Of a stretch of 64,000 bases of DNA, positions 17,947 through 26,449 are shown piece by piece. The DNA is from UBA1309 sp047605645 (GTDB taxonomy: Bacteria; Bacteroidota; Bacteroidia; Bacteroidales; Dysgonomonadaceae). Below the pieces are notes generated by a model. The model did no database searches. It had not been told where the DNA came from and saw nothing but the letters and a program-made list of their open reading frames with translations. Within the stretch, counting starts at the first letter, position 1. Every line of letters begins with the position of its first letter. The stretch is taken from assembly GCA_047605645.1 (NCBI GenBank), contig JASGFJ010000013.1, positions 1 through 64,000 on the forward strand, in the 5' to 3' direction. A program made the position numbers and the translations under genes.

Positions 17947-18921
17947 ATGGCTTTATATCCAATGAAATTTGATCCCATCCTAAAAACCATTATTTGGGGA
18001 GGATCGGAAATTTGTAAGTTCAAAGAAATTAGTCCTGTACAAGACAAAGTCGGTGAAAGTTGGGAAATATCCGGTGTGGAAGGCAATGTTTCGGTAGTCA
18101 GTAACGGTGAATTGAAAGGATGCAAGTTAGACGAACTATTGAGTAAATTTCGCTCAGAGTTGCTAGGAAAAAAGAACTACGAACGTTTCGGCAATACTTT
18201 TCCATTGCTCATCAAATTCATCGATGCAAAAGACAACTTATCGATACAAGTTCATCCGGATGACGAGCTGGCCAAAAAGCGACATAATTCATTCGGAAAA
18301 ACAGAAATGTGGTATGTCATCAATGCAACACCTGGCGCCTGCCTCTATTCAGGATTCAAAAAGCAACTGACGCCCGAAAAATATGTGGAAAGCATCGCAG
18401 ACAATTCGTTTATGGATTATCTTCACAAACAGGATGTAAAAGCCGGTGATGTATTTTTCCTTCCGGCAGGCCGTGTACACGCTATCGGCGCAGGCACATT
18501 TATCGCCGAAATACAGCAAACGTCGAACATCACCTACCGCATCTACGACTACAAACGAACTGATGCTAACGGAAATGAACGCGAGCTACACACCGAATTA
18601 GCAAAAGAGGCTATCGATTTCAAAGTATACGATAAGTATCATACCGAATATACGGCCCGAAAAGACGAAGCAGTCTTGTTGGAATCCAATCATTATTTCA
18701 CCACCAATCTACTCGAACTGGATACATCCTTCTGCCGCGACTACAAGACTATTGACTCTTTCATTATCTACATCTGCATGGAAGGAGCCGCTTCCATCAA
18801 AGACGATAAGGGAAATATCCTTGAACTGAAACAGGGCGAATCGGTACTGATTCCCGCCACAACTCAGTCGATGGAAATCATACCGAAGGGCACAGTGAAG
18901 CTATTGGAAACTTATGTATAA
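17947..18921 (+). CDS. manA: Mannose-6-phosphate isomerase, class I
   Basis: A 324-residue cupin enzyme interconverting mannose-6-phosphate and fructose-6-phosphate. Zinc ligands are visible as Gln101 and His103 in I-Q-V-H-P-D-D-E, with the later G-R-V-H-A-I-G-A-G and I-A-E-I-Q-Q-T-S-N-I-T-Y-R motifs. This is the short bacterial class I form. It lies 104 bp downstream of glgB and may belong to the same run of carbohydrate genes. A very strong hairpin ends the run at 19047-19079, with a copy of the dispersed repeat between the stop codon and the hairpin. Confidence 0.92.
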   Translation: MALYPMKFDPILKTIIWGGSEICKFKEISPVQDKVGESWEISGVEGNVSVVSNGELKGCKLDELLSKFRSELLGKKNYERFGNTFPLLIKFIDAKDNLSIQVHPDDELAKKRHNSFGKTEMWYVINATPGACLYSGFKKQLTPEKYVESIADNSFMDYLHKQDVKAGDVFFLPAGRVHAIGAGTFIAEIQQTSNITYRIYDYKRTDANGNERELHTELAKEAIDFKVYDKYHTEYTARKDEAVLLESNHYFTTNLLELDTSFCRDYKTIDSFIIYICMEGAASIKDDKGNILELKQGESVLIPATTQSMEIIPKGTVKLLETYV

Positions 18922-18947
18922 AGCCATACGGTTCCTTTCTTAAAAAT

Positions 18948-19048
18948 AAATATTCATAACGAATTGTAAGTATATACATCAGGAGTATACTGAAGATGAG
19001 TAATATGAAAAATCAGATACATGAAGCTAATCTTATTTAGCAACTTAA
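18948..19048 (+). repeat. Dispersed intergenic repeat, copy 3
   Basis: 101 bp. Ungapped comparison with 19185-19285 gives about 72 of 101 identities by hand count. It starts 27 bases after the manA stop codon, so it would lie in the manA 3' untranslated region. Confidence 0.75.
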
Positions 19049-19079
19049 CAGGGATTGTTTTTAGAAAACAATCCCTGTT
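19047..19079 (+). terminator. Strong hairpin after repeat copy 3 (probable manA terminator)
   Basis: Perfect 15-bp stem (19047-19061 with 19065-19079) and a TAG loop; the right arm runs into TTTTGAG. The left arm shares its first two bases with the end of the repeat unit. Confidence 0.7.
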
Positions 19080-19184
19080 TTGAGTTGGAGAAAGAGGCAT
19101 ACCCAAGCATAAGAAGAAAGTCTCCTATATCAGAAAAAGAAGATTATACTTGGAAATCAAACAATGAAAGGAAACCATAGACGT

Positions 19185-19285
19185 AAATGTTCATAATTAG
19201 CTGGAAGTACAAACAGAAGTAGTATTCTGAAAATAAATGACATAACAGATTAGATACATGAAACTGATTTTACAGAACGACTTAA
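19185..19285 (+). repeat. Dispersed intergenic repeat, copy 4
   Basis: 101 bp, the copy most similar to the inverted copy at 3265-3365 (about 79% without gaps). The strongest blocks are the first 14 bases and positions 45-101 of the unit. Confidence 0.8.
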
Positions 19286-19651
19286 GATATAAAATAAAGG
19301 TTTCTCCAATCAAAAATAATACGAACCTTGTTTCACCGGTTTAGACTTCCGAAAGAACATCATAACTGAAAAATACACACATCAACGAGTCTTGCAATGA
19401 ACAACTCCGCCCTTCCAAACGTTGATTTGCCAATTACTCCGGTAACTTTCTTATCGGCATTCGCAAATATGAAACCGAACCTGCTTTTTTAATTAGCCGG
19501 AGCAACAAGTAACGAATCAGGTAGATTACATATCTTCCGAACAGAGAAACATTAATAGGATGGAACAAAGCATGATTTTTATTAAATCACCCAAAACAAT
19601 GATTCAAAAATCAGGCGATTTACATACCATCTACTAGTAAAAATTAATCGT

Positions 19652-20623
19652 ATGAAAGGAAAAGCAATACTTATACTCAATACAGGAAGTCCGAAATCAG
19701 ATCAACCCGGAGATGTCAAGCAGTTTATAGGTGACATGCTGTCTGACCCCAAGCTTCTCGATCTTCCCAATCCCTTCCGCTATATGTTGGCACGTTGGAT
19801 TATCGCTCCCAAACGACAATATGACTCAGCCCACCACTATCAATTGATTTGGGATTATCAAAACCAGTCTTCTCCTCTCGTCTACCACGTGAGAAATCTT
19901 TGTCGCAAATTGGAAGAGAAGACCGGAGTACCTGTCGAGCATGCCTTCAGATACGGACATCCAAATGCAGAAGATGCCATTAAGAAGCTGGAAGAAAGGG
20001 TTCCCGAAATGGAAGAGCTGATTGTCATGCATCTTTTTCCGCACTTCGCCCAATCGAGTTACCAAACCACCATAGATGAAGTGACAAAATATTATAAAAA
20101 AAAGAAAAGAGCCTATCACCTACGCTTGATCCAGCCATACTACAATCATCCGGAATTTATCAAGGCTTTGAGCCAACAGGTAAAACCCTTTGTAGAAAAG
20201 CCTTACGATAAACTTCTTTTTAGCTACCACAGTCTCCCATTGAAACACATCGAGCGAGAAAAAGGCAAAGGCAAGGAGTTTGACTATGTTTTTCAGACCG
20301 AAGAGACACTACGTTTGGTCTCGGAACAACTCGGTTTGGATAAAAGCAAAAATAGGGTGGCGTACTCTTCTGCTATTTCGAAAAACTGGCAAAAACCTTT
20401 TTTAGATGATGTGATTGAGCAGATGCCAGCCAATGGAGACAAAAACATTGTCGTGGTCTGCGCAGGATTTCCGACAGACAACCTGGAGTCATTGTTTGAT
20501 ATAGATGTTCAGGCCAAAGAAATTTTCCGGAAACAAGGAGGTGAAGAGCTCCGCTTTGTGCCGGGACTCAACAGCGAAGATTTCTGGGTGGATGCTGTAT
20601 GGAAAATTATCAACAATCAATAA
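19652..20623 (+). CDS. hemH: Ferrochelatase
   Basis: A 323-residue enzyme inserting Fe(II) into protoporphyrin IX, the last step of haem synthesis. Characteristic motifs are L-N-T-G-S-P near the start, F-R-Y-G-H-P, S-Y-H-S-L-P with the conserved metal-site His193, and C-A-G-F-P-T-D-N-L-E-S near the C-terminus (usually C-P-G-F-x-x-D-C-L-E-T). No other haem gene is nearby. Many Bacteroidales keep only the last steps of the pathway and depend on exogenous porphyrins, so an isolated hemH is not odd. The start is the ATG directly before the conserved K-A-I-L-I-L-N-T-G strand. Confidence 0.92.
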   Translation: MKGKAILILNTGSPKSDQPGDVKQFIGDMLSDPKLLDLPNPFRYMLARWIIAPKRQYDSAHHYQLIWDYQNQSSPLVYHVRNLCRKLEEKTGVPVEHAFRYGHPNAEDAIKKLEERVPEMEELIVMHLFPHFAQSSYQTTIDEVTKYYKKKKRAYHLRLIQPYYNHPEFIKALSQQVKPFVEKPYDKLLFSYHSLPLKHIEREKGKGKEFDYVFQTEETLRLVSEQLGLDKSKNRVAYSSAISKNWQKPFLDDVIEQMPANGDKNIVVVCAGFPTDNLESLFDIDVQAKEIFRKQGGEELRFVPGLNSEDFWVDAVWKIINNQ

Positions 20624-20735
20624 ATTTGCAAATTTATATAAAACAAATGTTGAAAACATCCGGTGAAGATATCGGCTAATAATTCCATTTTATCCCAAAG
20701 GTATTCGAATAATAGAAATCAAAAAAACTGTAATT

Positions 20736-21641
20736 ATGCAAAACTTCCGGTTACGTGTATTTCATACGGCAGCGATACACCTGAGCTTTTCGAAAACAGC
20801 GGAACTTCTTTTCATTTCGCAGCCGGCAGTGACCAAAAATGTAAAGGAATTGGAAACCGAGTGGAGCATCCGTCTTTTCGACAGGGAAAAAGGGCGGCTC
20901 TCCCTCACGGAAGCCGGACGCGTCGCTTTTGAATATGTAACGATGATTTTACAGATGTATGATAAGCTGGAGTTCGCATTGTCTTCCCTGAAAAATAAAT
21001 TTAGCGGCAAACTCAAACTGGGAGCCAGTACTACTATCGGACAATATGTGCTTCCGGAACTTCTGGCAAAATTTCATGCTGTCCATCCTGACATTGATGT
21101 CTCTCTGGTGAATGCGAATTCACAGCAAATCGAAAACCTGCTTCTGGAAAAAGAAGTCGAACTGGGATTGGTTGAAGGTAGTAACACAAATCCCCAACTA
21201 AAATACACTCCTTTTCTTGAAGATGAAATTGTAGCTATCGCTCACGTTTCACAACCTGTTGCCCGGCACGATGAAATATCACTCGAAGTACTGAAAAATA
21301 TTCCTGTCGTTTTGCGGGAAAATGGTTCGGGAAGCCTGGAAGTCATTAAGCGGAAACTAAATGAAAGGCATGTTTCTATCAATGAGATGAAAGTAGCAAT
21401 GCAACTGGGAAGCACCGAAAGCATCAAATCCTACATAGAACATGCCAACTGCATCGGATTGGTTTCTATTCATTCGGTGAGTAAAAATTTGCTTCAAGGG
21501 AATTACAAAGTCATTGAAATCAGCGGGTTTGACATTCCACGTTCATTCTATTTTGCTTACCCCCACGGACCAGTATCCGGATTATCTGAGCTTTTCATAG
21601 AATTTGCACAGCGACATATAACCAAAAGGAATACAATATAA
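20736..21641 (+). CDS. LysR-family transcriptional regulator (YeiE/CysB-like)
   Basis: A 301-residue regulator with an N-terminal winged HTH (about 1-60, containing A-A-I-H-L-S-F-S-K-T-A-E-L-L-F-I-S-Q-P-A) and a periplasmic-binding-like effector domain (about 88-295, with L-K-L-G-A-S-T-T-I-G-Q-Y). It is followed 46 bp downstream, same strand, by a YeiH-family transporter. The pair mirrors yeiE-yeiH of enterobacteria, so I infer that it controls that transporter, possibly in response to sulfur anions. The effector is not identifiable from sequence. Confidence 0.9.
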   Translation: MQNFRLRVFHTAAIHLSFSKTAELLFISQPAVTKNVKELETEWSIRLFDREKGRLSLTEAGRVAFEYVTMILQMYDKLEFALSSLKNKFSGKLKLGASTTIGQYVLPELLAKFHAVHPDIDVSLVNANSQQIENLLLEKEVELGLVEGSNTNPQLKYTPFLEDEIVAIAHVSQPVARHDEISLEVLKNIPVVLRENGSGSLEVIKRKLNERHVSINEMKVAMQLGSTESIKSYIEHANCIGLVSIHSVSKNLLQGNYKVIEISGFDIPRSFYFAYPHGPVSGLSELFIEFAQRHITKRNTI

Positions 21642-21687
21642 ACTTTTTGTATAACCAACCTGTCTGTTTTCTGCTGAAATTTGCAGC

Positions 21688-22638
21688 ATGAAAACGATAA
21701 CAGAAACCCAGAAACATGCGTTCACATGGAGGGAAATAGCCTTCATTGCTATAGCCGTAGCCACTTTGCTACCGGTCGTTGAACCACCCATCGCTCTATT
21801 TGCTGGATTAGTCATCTCCTTTACCATTGGAAATCCCTTCCGCAAAATCACCAAAAAAGCCACCCATTGGCTACTGCAAGCCTCTGTAGTCGGACTCGGA
21901 TTCGGAATGAATGTGCATGAAGCATTATCGGTCGGTAAAACCGGATTTTTTCTTACTGCCACTTCCATCACTTTCACTCTAGGTTTCGGACTGCTCATCG
22001 GATGGATTCTCCATACCAACAAAAAGACAAGTCTGCTCATATCTTCGGGAACAGCCATTTGCGGAGGGAGCGCCATTGCTGCAATGACACAGGTAGTGGA
22101 AGCCGATGAAGACGAAACCTCCATTGCGCTGAGTACAATTTTCGTTCTGAACGCACTGGCCTTATTCATTTTCCCGGTTGTGGGACATCTCTTAAACATG
22201 AGCCAGGAAGAATTCGGAACATGGGCTGCCATTGCTATTCACGACACAAGTTCGGTGGTTGGTGCAGCACAGAAATACGGCGACCAGGCATTGCACATCG
22301 CCACGACTATAAAACTGGAACGTGCCCTCTGGATTATTCCTCTTTCTATAATCACTGCCTTCTTCTACAAAAAAGGCGGACGTAAGGTTGCCATCCCCTA
22401 TTTTATATTTCTCTATATAATTGCAATGATTATCAACAGTTACATTTCCGGAATAGGCTTGTTTTCATCCTCCATTGTTTTACTTTCCAAGCGGGGACTT
22501 ACCCTTACTCTTTTTCTCATCGGGGCAGGGCTCTCCAAAAGCACCATACAAACCATCGGCTGGAAACCATTTCTTCAGGGAATCATTTTATGGATTCTGA
22601 TTTCTTGTGTATCTTTACTTGCCATTCGGATGTTGTAA
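21688..22638 (+). CDS. yeiH: YeiH-family putative sulfate/sulfonate exporter
   Basis: A 316-residue inner-membrane protein with about ten hydrophobic helices, of the YeiH/UPF0324 family (PF03601). Recognisable parts include V-G-L-G-F-G-M-N, the glycine-rich S-S-G-T-A-I-C-G-G-S-A-I-A-A segment and A-I-H-D-T-S-S-V-V-G-A-A. Family members are annotated as putative sulfate exporters and respond to their neighbouring LysR regulators. It lies 46 bp after the LysR gene and 51 bp before lpd, all on the plus strand, consistent with one operon. Substrate unproven. Confidence 0.88.
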   Translation: MKTITETQKHAFTWREIAFIAIAVATLLPVVEPPIALFAGLVISFTIGNPFRKITKKATHWLLQASVVGLGFGMNVHEALSVGKTGFFLTATSITFTLGFGLLIGWILHTNKKTSLLISSGTAICGGSAIAAMTQVVEADEDETSIALSTIFVLNALALFIFPVVGHLLNMSQEEFGTWAAIAIHDTSSVVGAAQKYGDQALHIATTIKLERALWIIPLSIITAFFYKKGGRKVAIPYFIFLYIIAMIINSYISGIGLFSSSIVLLSKRGLTLTLFLIGAGLSKSTIQTIGWKPFLQGIILWILISCVSLLAIRML

Positions 22639-22689
22639 CAGACATCGTCAGGTTTGTAAAAACACCAATCACGAAAACCTAATTATTTT

Positions 22690-24048
22690 ATGAATTTTGA
22701 CATTGCAATCATTGGTGGAGGTCCTGCAGGATACGATACCGCAGAAAAAGCTGCACACAATGGACTAAAAACAGTTCTCTTTGAAAAAAACAGTTTAGGA
22801 GGAGTCTGCCTTAATGAAGGGTGCATTCCGACAAAGACACTTCTCTATTCGGCAAAAGTGCTAGACACGATTCGTTCTTCAGCAAAATACGGCATTCTCG
22901 CAAATTCGCAGCCAGCATTCGACTTGAAGAAAATGTATGCCCGCAAAACCAAAACTGTGAAGAAGTTGGTAGCGGGAATCAAACAAAAACTTACCCAGGC
23001 CGGTGTCACCGTGATTCAAGGAGAAGCCCGCCTTGCCGGAGAAGAGAACGGAGAAATACGGATTCAGTGCGGAGAGGAAACGTATACTGTGAAAGACGTA
23101 CTTTTGTGTACCGGCTCAGAGACAGTGATTCCACCTATCAAAGGATTGCAGGAAACGGGATTCTGGACATCGCGGGAAGCCTTGGAAGGGCATGATCTTC
23201 CGGCAACACTTTCCATCATCGGAGGCGGTGTCATCGGGATGGAATTTGCGTCTTTCTTCAACAGCCTGGGCGTGAAAGTATCTGTCATTGAAATGCTTCC
23301 CGAGATACTGGGAGTCATGGATAAGGAAACGTCAGCCTTGGTGCGGACCGAATACGCGAAGAAAGGAATCGATTTTCACCTCAACAGCAAAGTTGTGGAA
23401 GTAACTTCCGAATTTGTGGTTGTGGAAAAAGAGGGAGAAACATTCCCTATCCCCTCCGAAAAAATACTGCTTAGTGTGGGACGTAAGGCTGTGGTCAGCA
23501 ACCTCGGACTGGAAACCCTACAAATAGAAACTAACCGGGCAGGCATACCGACTAATGAATACCTTCAAACCAACCATCCGCATGTCTATGCCTGTGGTGA
23601 TGTAAATGGCAAATCGCTGCTGGCCCACACAGCCATCCGTGAAGGAGCCGTAGCTCTTAATCACATTCTGGGAATGGAAGATAAAATGAGTTATGACGCT
23701 ATTCCGGGAGTTGTATATACCAATCCTGAAATTGCCGGTGTCGGCCAGACTGAAGAAGAACTAAACGCCAAAGGGATAGCCTATCAGGTAGCGAAACTTC
23801 CACTGGCATTTTCAGGCCGCTTTGTCGCAGAAAACGAATTAGGAAACGGGCTTTGCAAAGTGATTCTGAATCCTCAAAAGCAGATTATCGGATGTCATAT
23901 TATCGGAAATCCGGCTTCGGAACTCATCGTAATCGCAGGTATGGCTATCCAACAGAAAATGCCACTGGAGGTTTTCCAAAAGATTATTTTTCCACATCCG
24001 ACCATCGGAGAAATTCTTCACGATATTACAAATCAAATAGATAAATAA
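22690..24048 (+). CDS. lpdA: Dihydrolipoyl dehydrogenase
   Basis: A 452-residue flavoprotein disulfide reductase. It has a FAD-binding G-G-G-P-A-G-Y (residues 9-15), a redox pair Cys40/Cys45 in G-G-V-C-L-N-E-G-C-I-P-T-K, an NAD-binding I-G-G-G-V-I-G-M-E-F-A, and the C-terminal H-P-T-I-G-E His/Glu pair at the dimer interface. It reoxidises dihydrolipoamide in 2-oxoacid dehydrogenase or glycine cleavage complexes. No E1, E2 or glycine-cleavage gene is nearby; it follows the LysR/YeiH pair by 51 bp. A terminator ends the run at 24100-24141. Confidence 0.92.
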   Translation: MNFDIAIIGGGPAGYDTAEKAAHNGLKTVLFEKNSLGGVCLNEGCIPTKTLLYSAKVLDTIRSSAKYGILANSQPAFDLKKMYARKTKTVKKLVAGIKQKLTQAGVTVIQGEARLAGEENGEIRIQCGEETYTVKDVLLCTGSETVIPPIKGLQETGFWTSREALEGHDLPATLSIIGGGVIGMEFASFFNSLGVKVSVIEMLPEILGVMDKETSALVRTEYAKKGIDFHLNSKVVEVTSEFVVVEKEGETFPIPSEKILLSVGRKAVVSNLGLETLQIETNRAGIPTNEYLQTNHPHVYACGDVNGKSLLAHTAIREGAVALNHILGMEDKMSYDAIPGVVYTNPEIAGVGQTEEELNAKGIAYQVAKLPLAFSGRFVAENELGNGLCKVILNPQKQIIGCHIIGNPASELIVIAGMAIQQKMPLEVFQKIIFPHPTIGEILHDITNQIDK

Positions 24049-24099
24049 AAAAGTGCGACAAAGAGGTCTAAAAAAATATAGTTCAGATTAATTCTGAAG

Positions 24100-24141
24100 A
24101 GAGATAGTTTGTCAGGACAAGTACAGCTATCTCTTTTTTTC
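24100..24141 (+). terminator. Terminator after lpdA
   Basis: Inverted repeat AGAGATAG (24100-24107) with CTATCTCT (24127-24134), followed by a run of seven T residues. Confidence 0.7.
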
Positions 24142-24264
24142 CTATATAGTCCAATGCCCTTCTTTAAGGTCGAGGAATAGAGAAAACAGGGTATATTATC
24201 CGGTATTAAGCAAGGTAAAAACAGATCTTTCCTCTTTAGATTCTGATTTCTTCGGGCGATTTTA

Positions 24265-24272
24265 TAATTTTG
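24265..24272 (+). promoter_or_regulatory. Candidate -7 element of menA
   Basis: TAATTTTG, matching TAnnTTTG, about 85 bases before the ATG at 24356. No exact TTG at the standard distance. Confidence 0.4.
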
Positions 24273-24355
24273 TCCTGAGATAAAATAACCAAGTAAAGTG
24301 TGCCTTAAACAATCAGGACATTCACAAATTGAACTATCGCACATTAAAAATAAAT

Positions 24356-25261
24356 ATGGCAACAACCCAAGCATGGCTTTCAGCCACCCGTCCACGAACG
24401 CTTTTCTTATCTGCCGCAACCTCCATAACAGGAAGCGCAGTGGCTTTTCTTCAGGGTACTTTCAGTCCTTGGATTGCAGTATTAACTGTTCTTACCGCAG
24501 CCTTGCTGCAATTGCTTTCAAACCTGGCAAACGATTTGGGAGACTTTCAGCATGGAACTGACACTACCGGCGAACGTGTAGGTCCTCAACGCACCATGCA
24601 GAGTGGAGCCATTACCTTGAAGGAGATGCAGCGAGGAATAGCTGTATCGATTCTCGCTTCGCTGTTTGTCGGAGCTCTTTTAATCTACGAAGCAGCACAA
24701 TTCATCAACATTCTGCATATATTTATATTTCTTGTTCTGGGTATATTATCCATTGTTGCGGCACTTACCTACACAGCAGGAAAGCATCCATACGGATATG
24801 TAGGTTTAGGAGATATCTTTTCCTTTATCTTTTTCGGATTAGTCTCTGTAATCGGCACTTATTTTTTGCATACACACCGGCTCGATTTTCGCCCCTGGCT
24901 TCCGGCTGTAGGAATGGGATGTTTTACAGTATTAGTGCTCAATATCAACAATATGCGCGACACAGATAACGATATTAAATCAGGGAAGATAACCATTGCA
25001 GGCAAGCTGGGCTATAGCAAAGCCAAGATTTACCATGCCTGCATCACGGCAATAGGCATTGCTTGTTTTATTATTTACAGTGCGCTTTATTTTGATACTT
25101 GGAAACAACTCTTGTTTCTGATTGCATCTGTTCTGTTCATCAAGATTCTCATCGATATTTTCAGAATACAGGAAAAAAGATTGCTCGACCCGTTTCTGAA
25201 AAAGACATCCATCGCTGCCTTTGTTTTTGCAATTCTATTCTTTATATCATCTGTTTTGTGA
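24356..25261 (+). CDS. menA: 1,4-dihydroxy-2-naphthoate prenyltransferase
   Basis: A 301-residue UbiA-family integral membrane protein with about nine transmembrane helices. It attaches the polyprenyl tail to dihydroxynaphthoate in menaquinone synthesis. The two Asp-rich prenyl-diphosphate motifs are N-D-L-G-D (near residue 60) and R-D-T-D-N-D (about 200). The frame opens at a TTG at 24329; I prefer the ATG at 24356, which directly precedes the family's A-W-L-S-A-T-R-P-R-T-L-F-L-S-A. It is monocistronic, convergent with the esterase gene 30 bp away. Other men genes are not in the window. Confidence 0.9.
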   Translation: MATTQAWLSATRPRTLFLSAATSITGSAVAFLQGTFSPWIAVLTVLTAALLQLLSNLANDLGDFQHGTDTTGERVGPQRTMQSGAITLKEMQRGIAVSILASLFVGALLIYEAAQFINILHIFIFLVLGILSIVAALTYTAGKHPYGYVGLGDIFSFIFFGLVSVIGTYFLHTHRLDFRPWLPAVGMGCFTVLVLNINNMRDTDNDIKSGKITIAGKLGYSKAKIYHACITAIGIACFIIYSALYFDTWKQLLFLIASVLFIKILIDIFRIQEKRLLDPFLKKTSIAAFVFAILFFISSVL

Positions 25262-25291
25262 ACATTTCATTCATTAAACACGGTATCATCG

Positions 25292-26272
25292 CTATTTGCC
25301 AAATACCTGCCTCAGAAATCCCAGAATATATTGCCGTGTAGGTTCAAACCACGGTTCATACATCCAGAAAGAATGCGGACTATCAGGCACCTGATGCCTT
25401 TCTGAATATATTCCATAATGGTTCAGCATATCTACCATTTCATCTCGTCCGGCATGAAATCTCGCCACACTGCTGACAATGAAAGCGACCGGAACAGATC
25501 TTTCATTCACCCAGAAAATAGGAGAAGCTTCTTTCCAAAGCTGAGGCTTTTCATCAAATGTGCCGCCCAGCCACGATACATCTGCGGCATTCGGCTTGCG
25601 TTTCAGATTCAAAACACGGGGTGAGAGAAAGTCAACAATTCCGTCCACATCAATCGCGGCATGTACTATCGAAGAACTTTGACCTCCGGCATCTACTTCT
25701 TCGAATAACGAATTCTGATTTGTCATAGCCACAAGCATCGCCAATTGTCCTCCGGCCGATTCGCCTTCAATGGCAATTTTTGTCGTGTCAATACCATAAG
25801 CTGCGGCATTGGCTTTCACCCATCGAATCGCAGATTTAATGTCATGAACAGCTGCCGGATAAGGAGCTTCGGGTGTCAATCGATATTCTACCGGAACAGT
25901 GACATATCCTTCCATTGCGATGCGCTGAGCCATAGGGCGCTCCATTGATTTATCTCCGGAACTCCAGCCGCCTCCATGCACCATGATCACAGCCGGATAG
26001 ATTTGCCCGTTATCGGGGCGATAAATATCCAAAAGCAAAGAACGGGAATCACCAATAAACGTCTTGTAAACAATATCTTCACAACTCTTCAGTCGATTAT
26101 CAACAAGAGGTTTTACAATCTTGATATCCGGATATTGTTTTTTGATTTTCCAATAAGCTGAATAAGTTGTATAACTTGTATCCCGCGAAATACTAATTTC
26201 AGCCTTTGCATCTAAATGAAAAAGATTGCATCCGTAAATTAAAAAAAGTAAAAAGAAAGAACTTATCCTCAT
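25292..26272 (-). CDS. Exported alpha/beta-hydrolase esterase (HSL/BD-FAE type)
   Basis: A 326-residue protein with an N-terminal export signal; F-L-I-Y-G-C (Cys15) is a possible lipobox. The oxyanion-hole motif H-G-G-G-W is at 99-103, the nucleophile Ser172 in G-E-S-A-G, and the base His lies in V-P-D-S-P-H-S-F-W near residue 300. The class is the H-G-G-G esterase/carboxylesterase group, used in Bacteroidetes to deacetylate plant polysaccharides among other esters. It lies about 1.8 kb from the pectate lyase gene on the opposite strand, so a link to pectin deesterification is only a guess. Confidence 0.85.
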   Translation of the reverse strand: MRISSFFLLFLIYGCNLFHLDAKAEISISRDTSYTTYSAYWKIKKQYPDIKIVKPLVDNRLKSCEDIVYKTFIGDSRSLLLDIYRPDNGQIYPAVIMVHGGGWSSGDKSMERPMAQRIAMEGYVTVPVEYRLTPEAPYPAAVHDIKSAIRWVKANAAAYGIDTTKIAIEGESAGGQLAMLVAMTNQNSLFEEVDAGGQSSSIVHAAIDVDGIVDFLSPRVLNLKRKPNAADVSWLGGTFDEKPQLWKEASPIFWVNERSVPVAFIVSSVARFHAGRDEMVDMLNHYGIYSERHQVPDSPHSFWMYEPWFEPTRQYILGFLRQVFGK

Positions 26273-26396
26273 GGTTGTTTGTCTTAGATATATTCGTATT
26301 CCTGAGACGAAGTAAAGAAAAAAGGATGAATTATCAAATTTTAGGAATACTTCCGATACTTCATTATTTCTTCACGACTTAATTGAAAAAAATGAG

Positions 26397-26404
26397 TAAT
26401 TTTG
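26397..26404 (+). promoter_or_regulatory. -7 element that decides the start of the next gene
   Basis: TAATTTTG. An in-frame TTG at 26402 overlaps this box, so translation from there is implausible; the ATG at 26450 is the better start. The -33 element is weak. Confidence 0.4.
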
Positions 26405-26449
26405 CATCGGAGATTGTTTATATATCGACTTACAGTTAACACATTAGTC

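Larger units (their letters stand above)
18922..19651. other. Long non-coding gap with two direct copies of the dispersed repeat
   Basis: 730 bp between manA and hemH with no supportable gene. It holds repeat copies at 18948-19048 and 19185-19285 (start to start 237 bp) and a 15-bp-stem hairpin at 19047-19079. A weak stem follows the second copy (AAGGTT near 19298 with AACCTT near 19323). A possible third, gapped and decayed copy lies around 19357-19410. Confidence 0.7.
24049..24355. other. Gap between lpdA and menA
   Basis: About 307 bp. It contains the lpdA terminator (24100-24141) and a probable menA -7 box (24265-24272). Nothing else is supportable. Confidence 0.5.

Noticed and set aside
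3265..19285. Interpreting the inverted repeats at 3.3 and 19 kb as ends of one 16-kb composite element.
   Set aside because: The enclosed genes include ordinary housekeeping genes (glgB, manA), there is no transposase, and each locus has paired tandem copies, so boundaries of a mobile unit are not supported.
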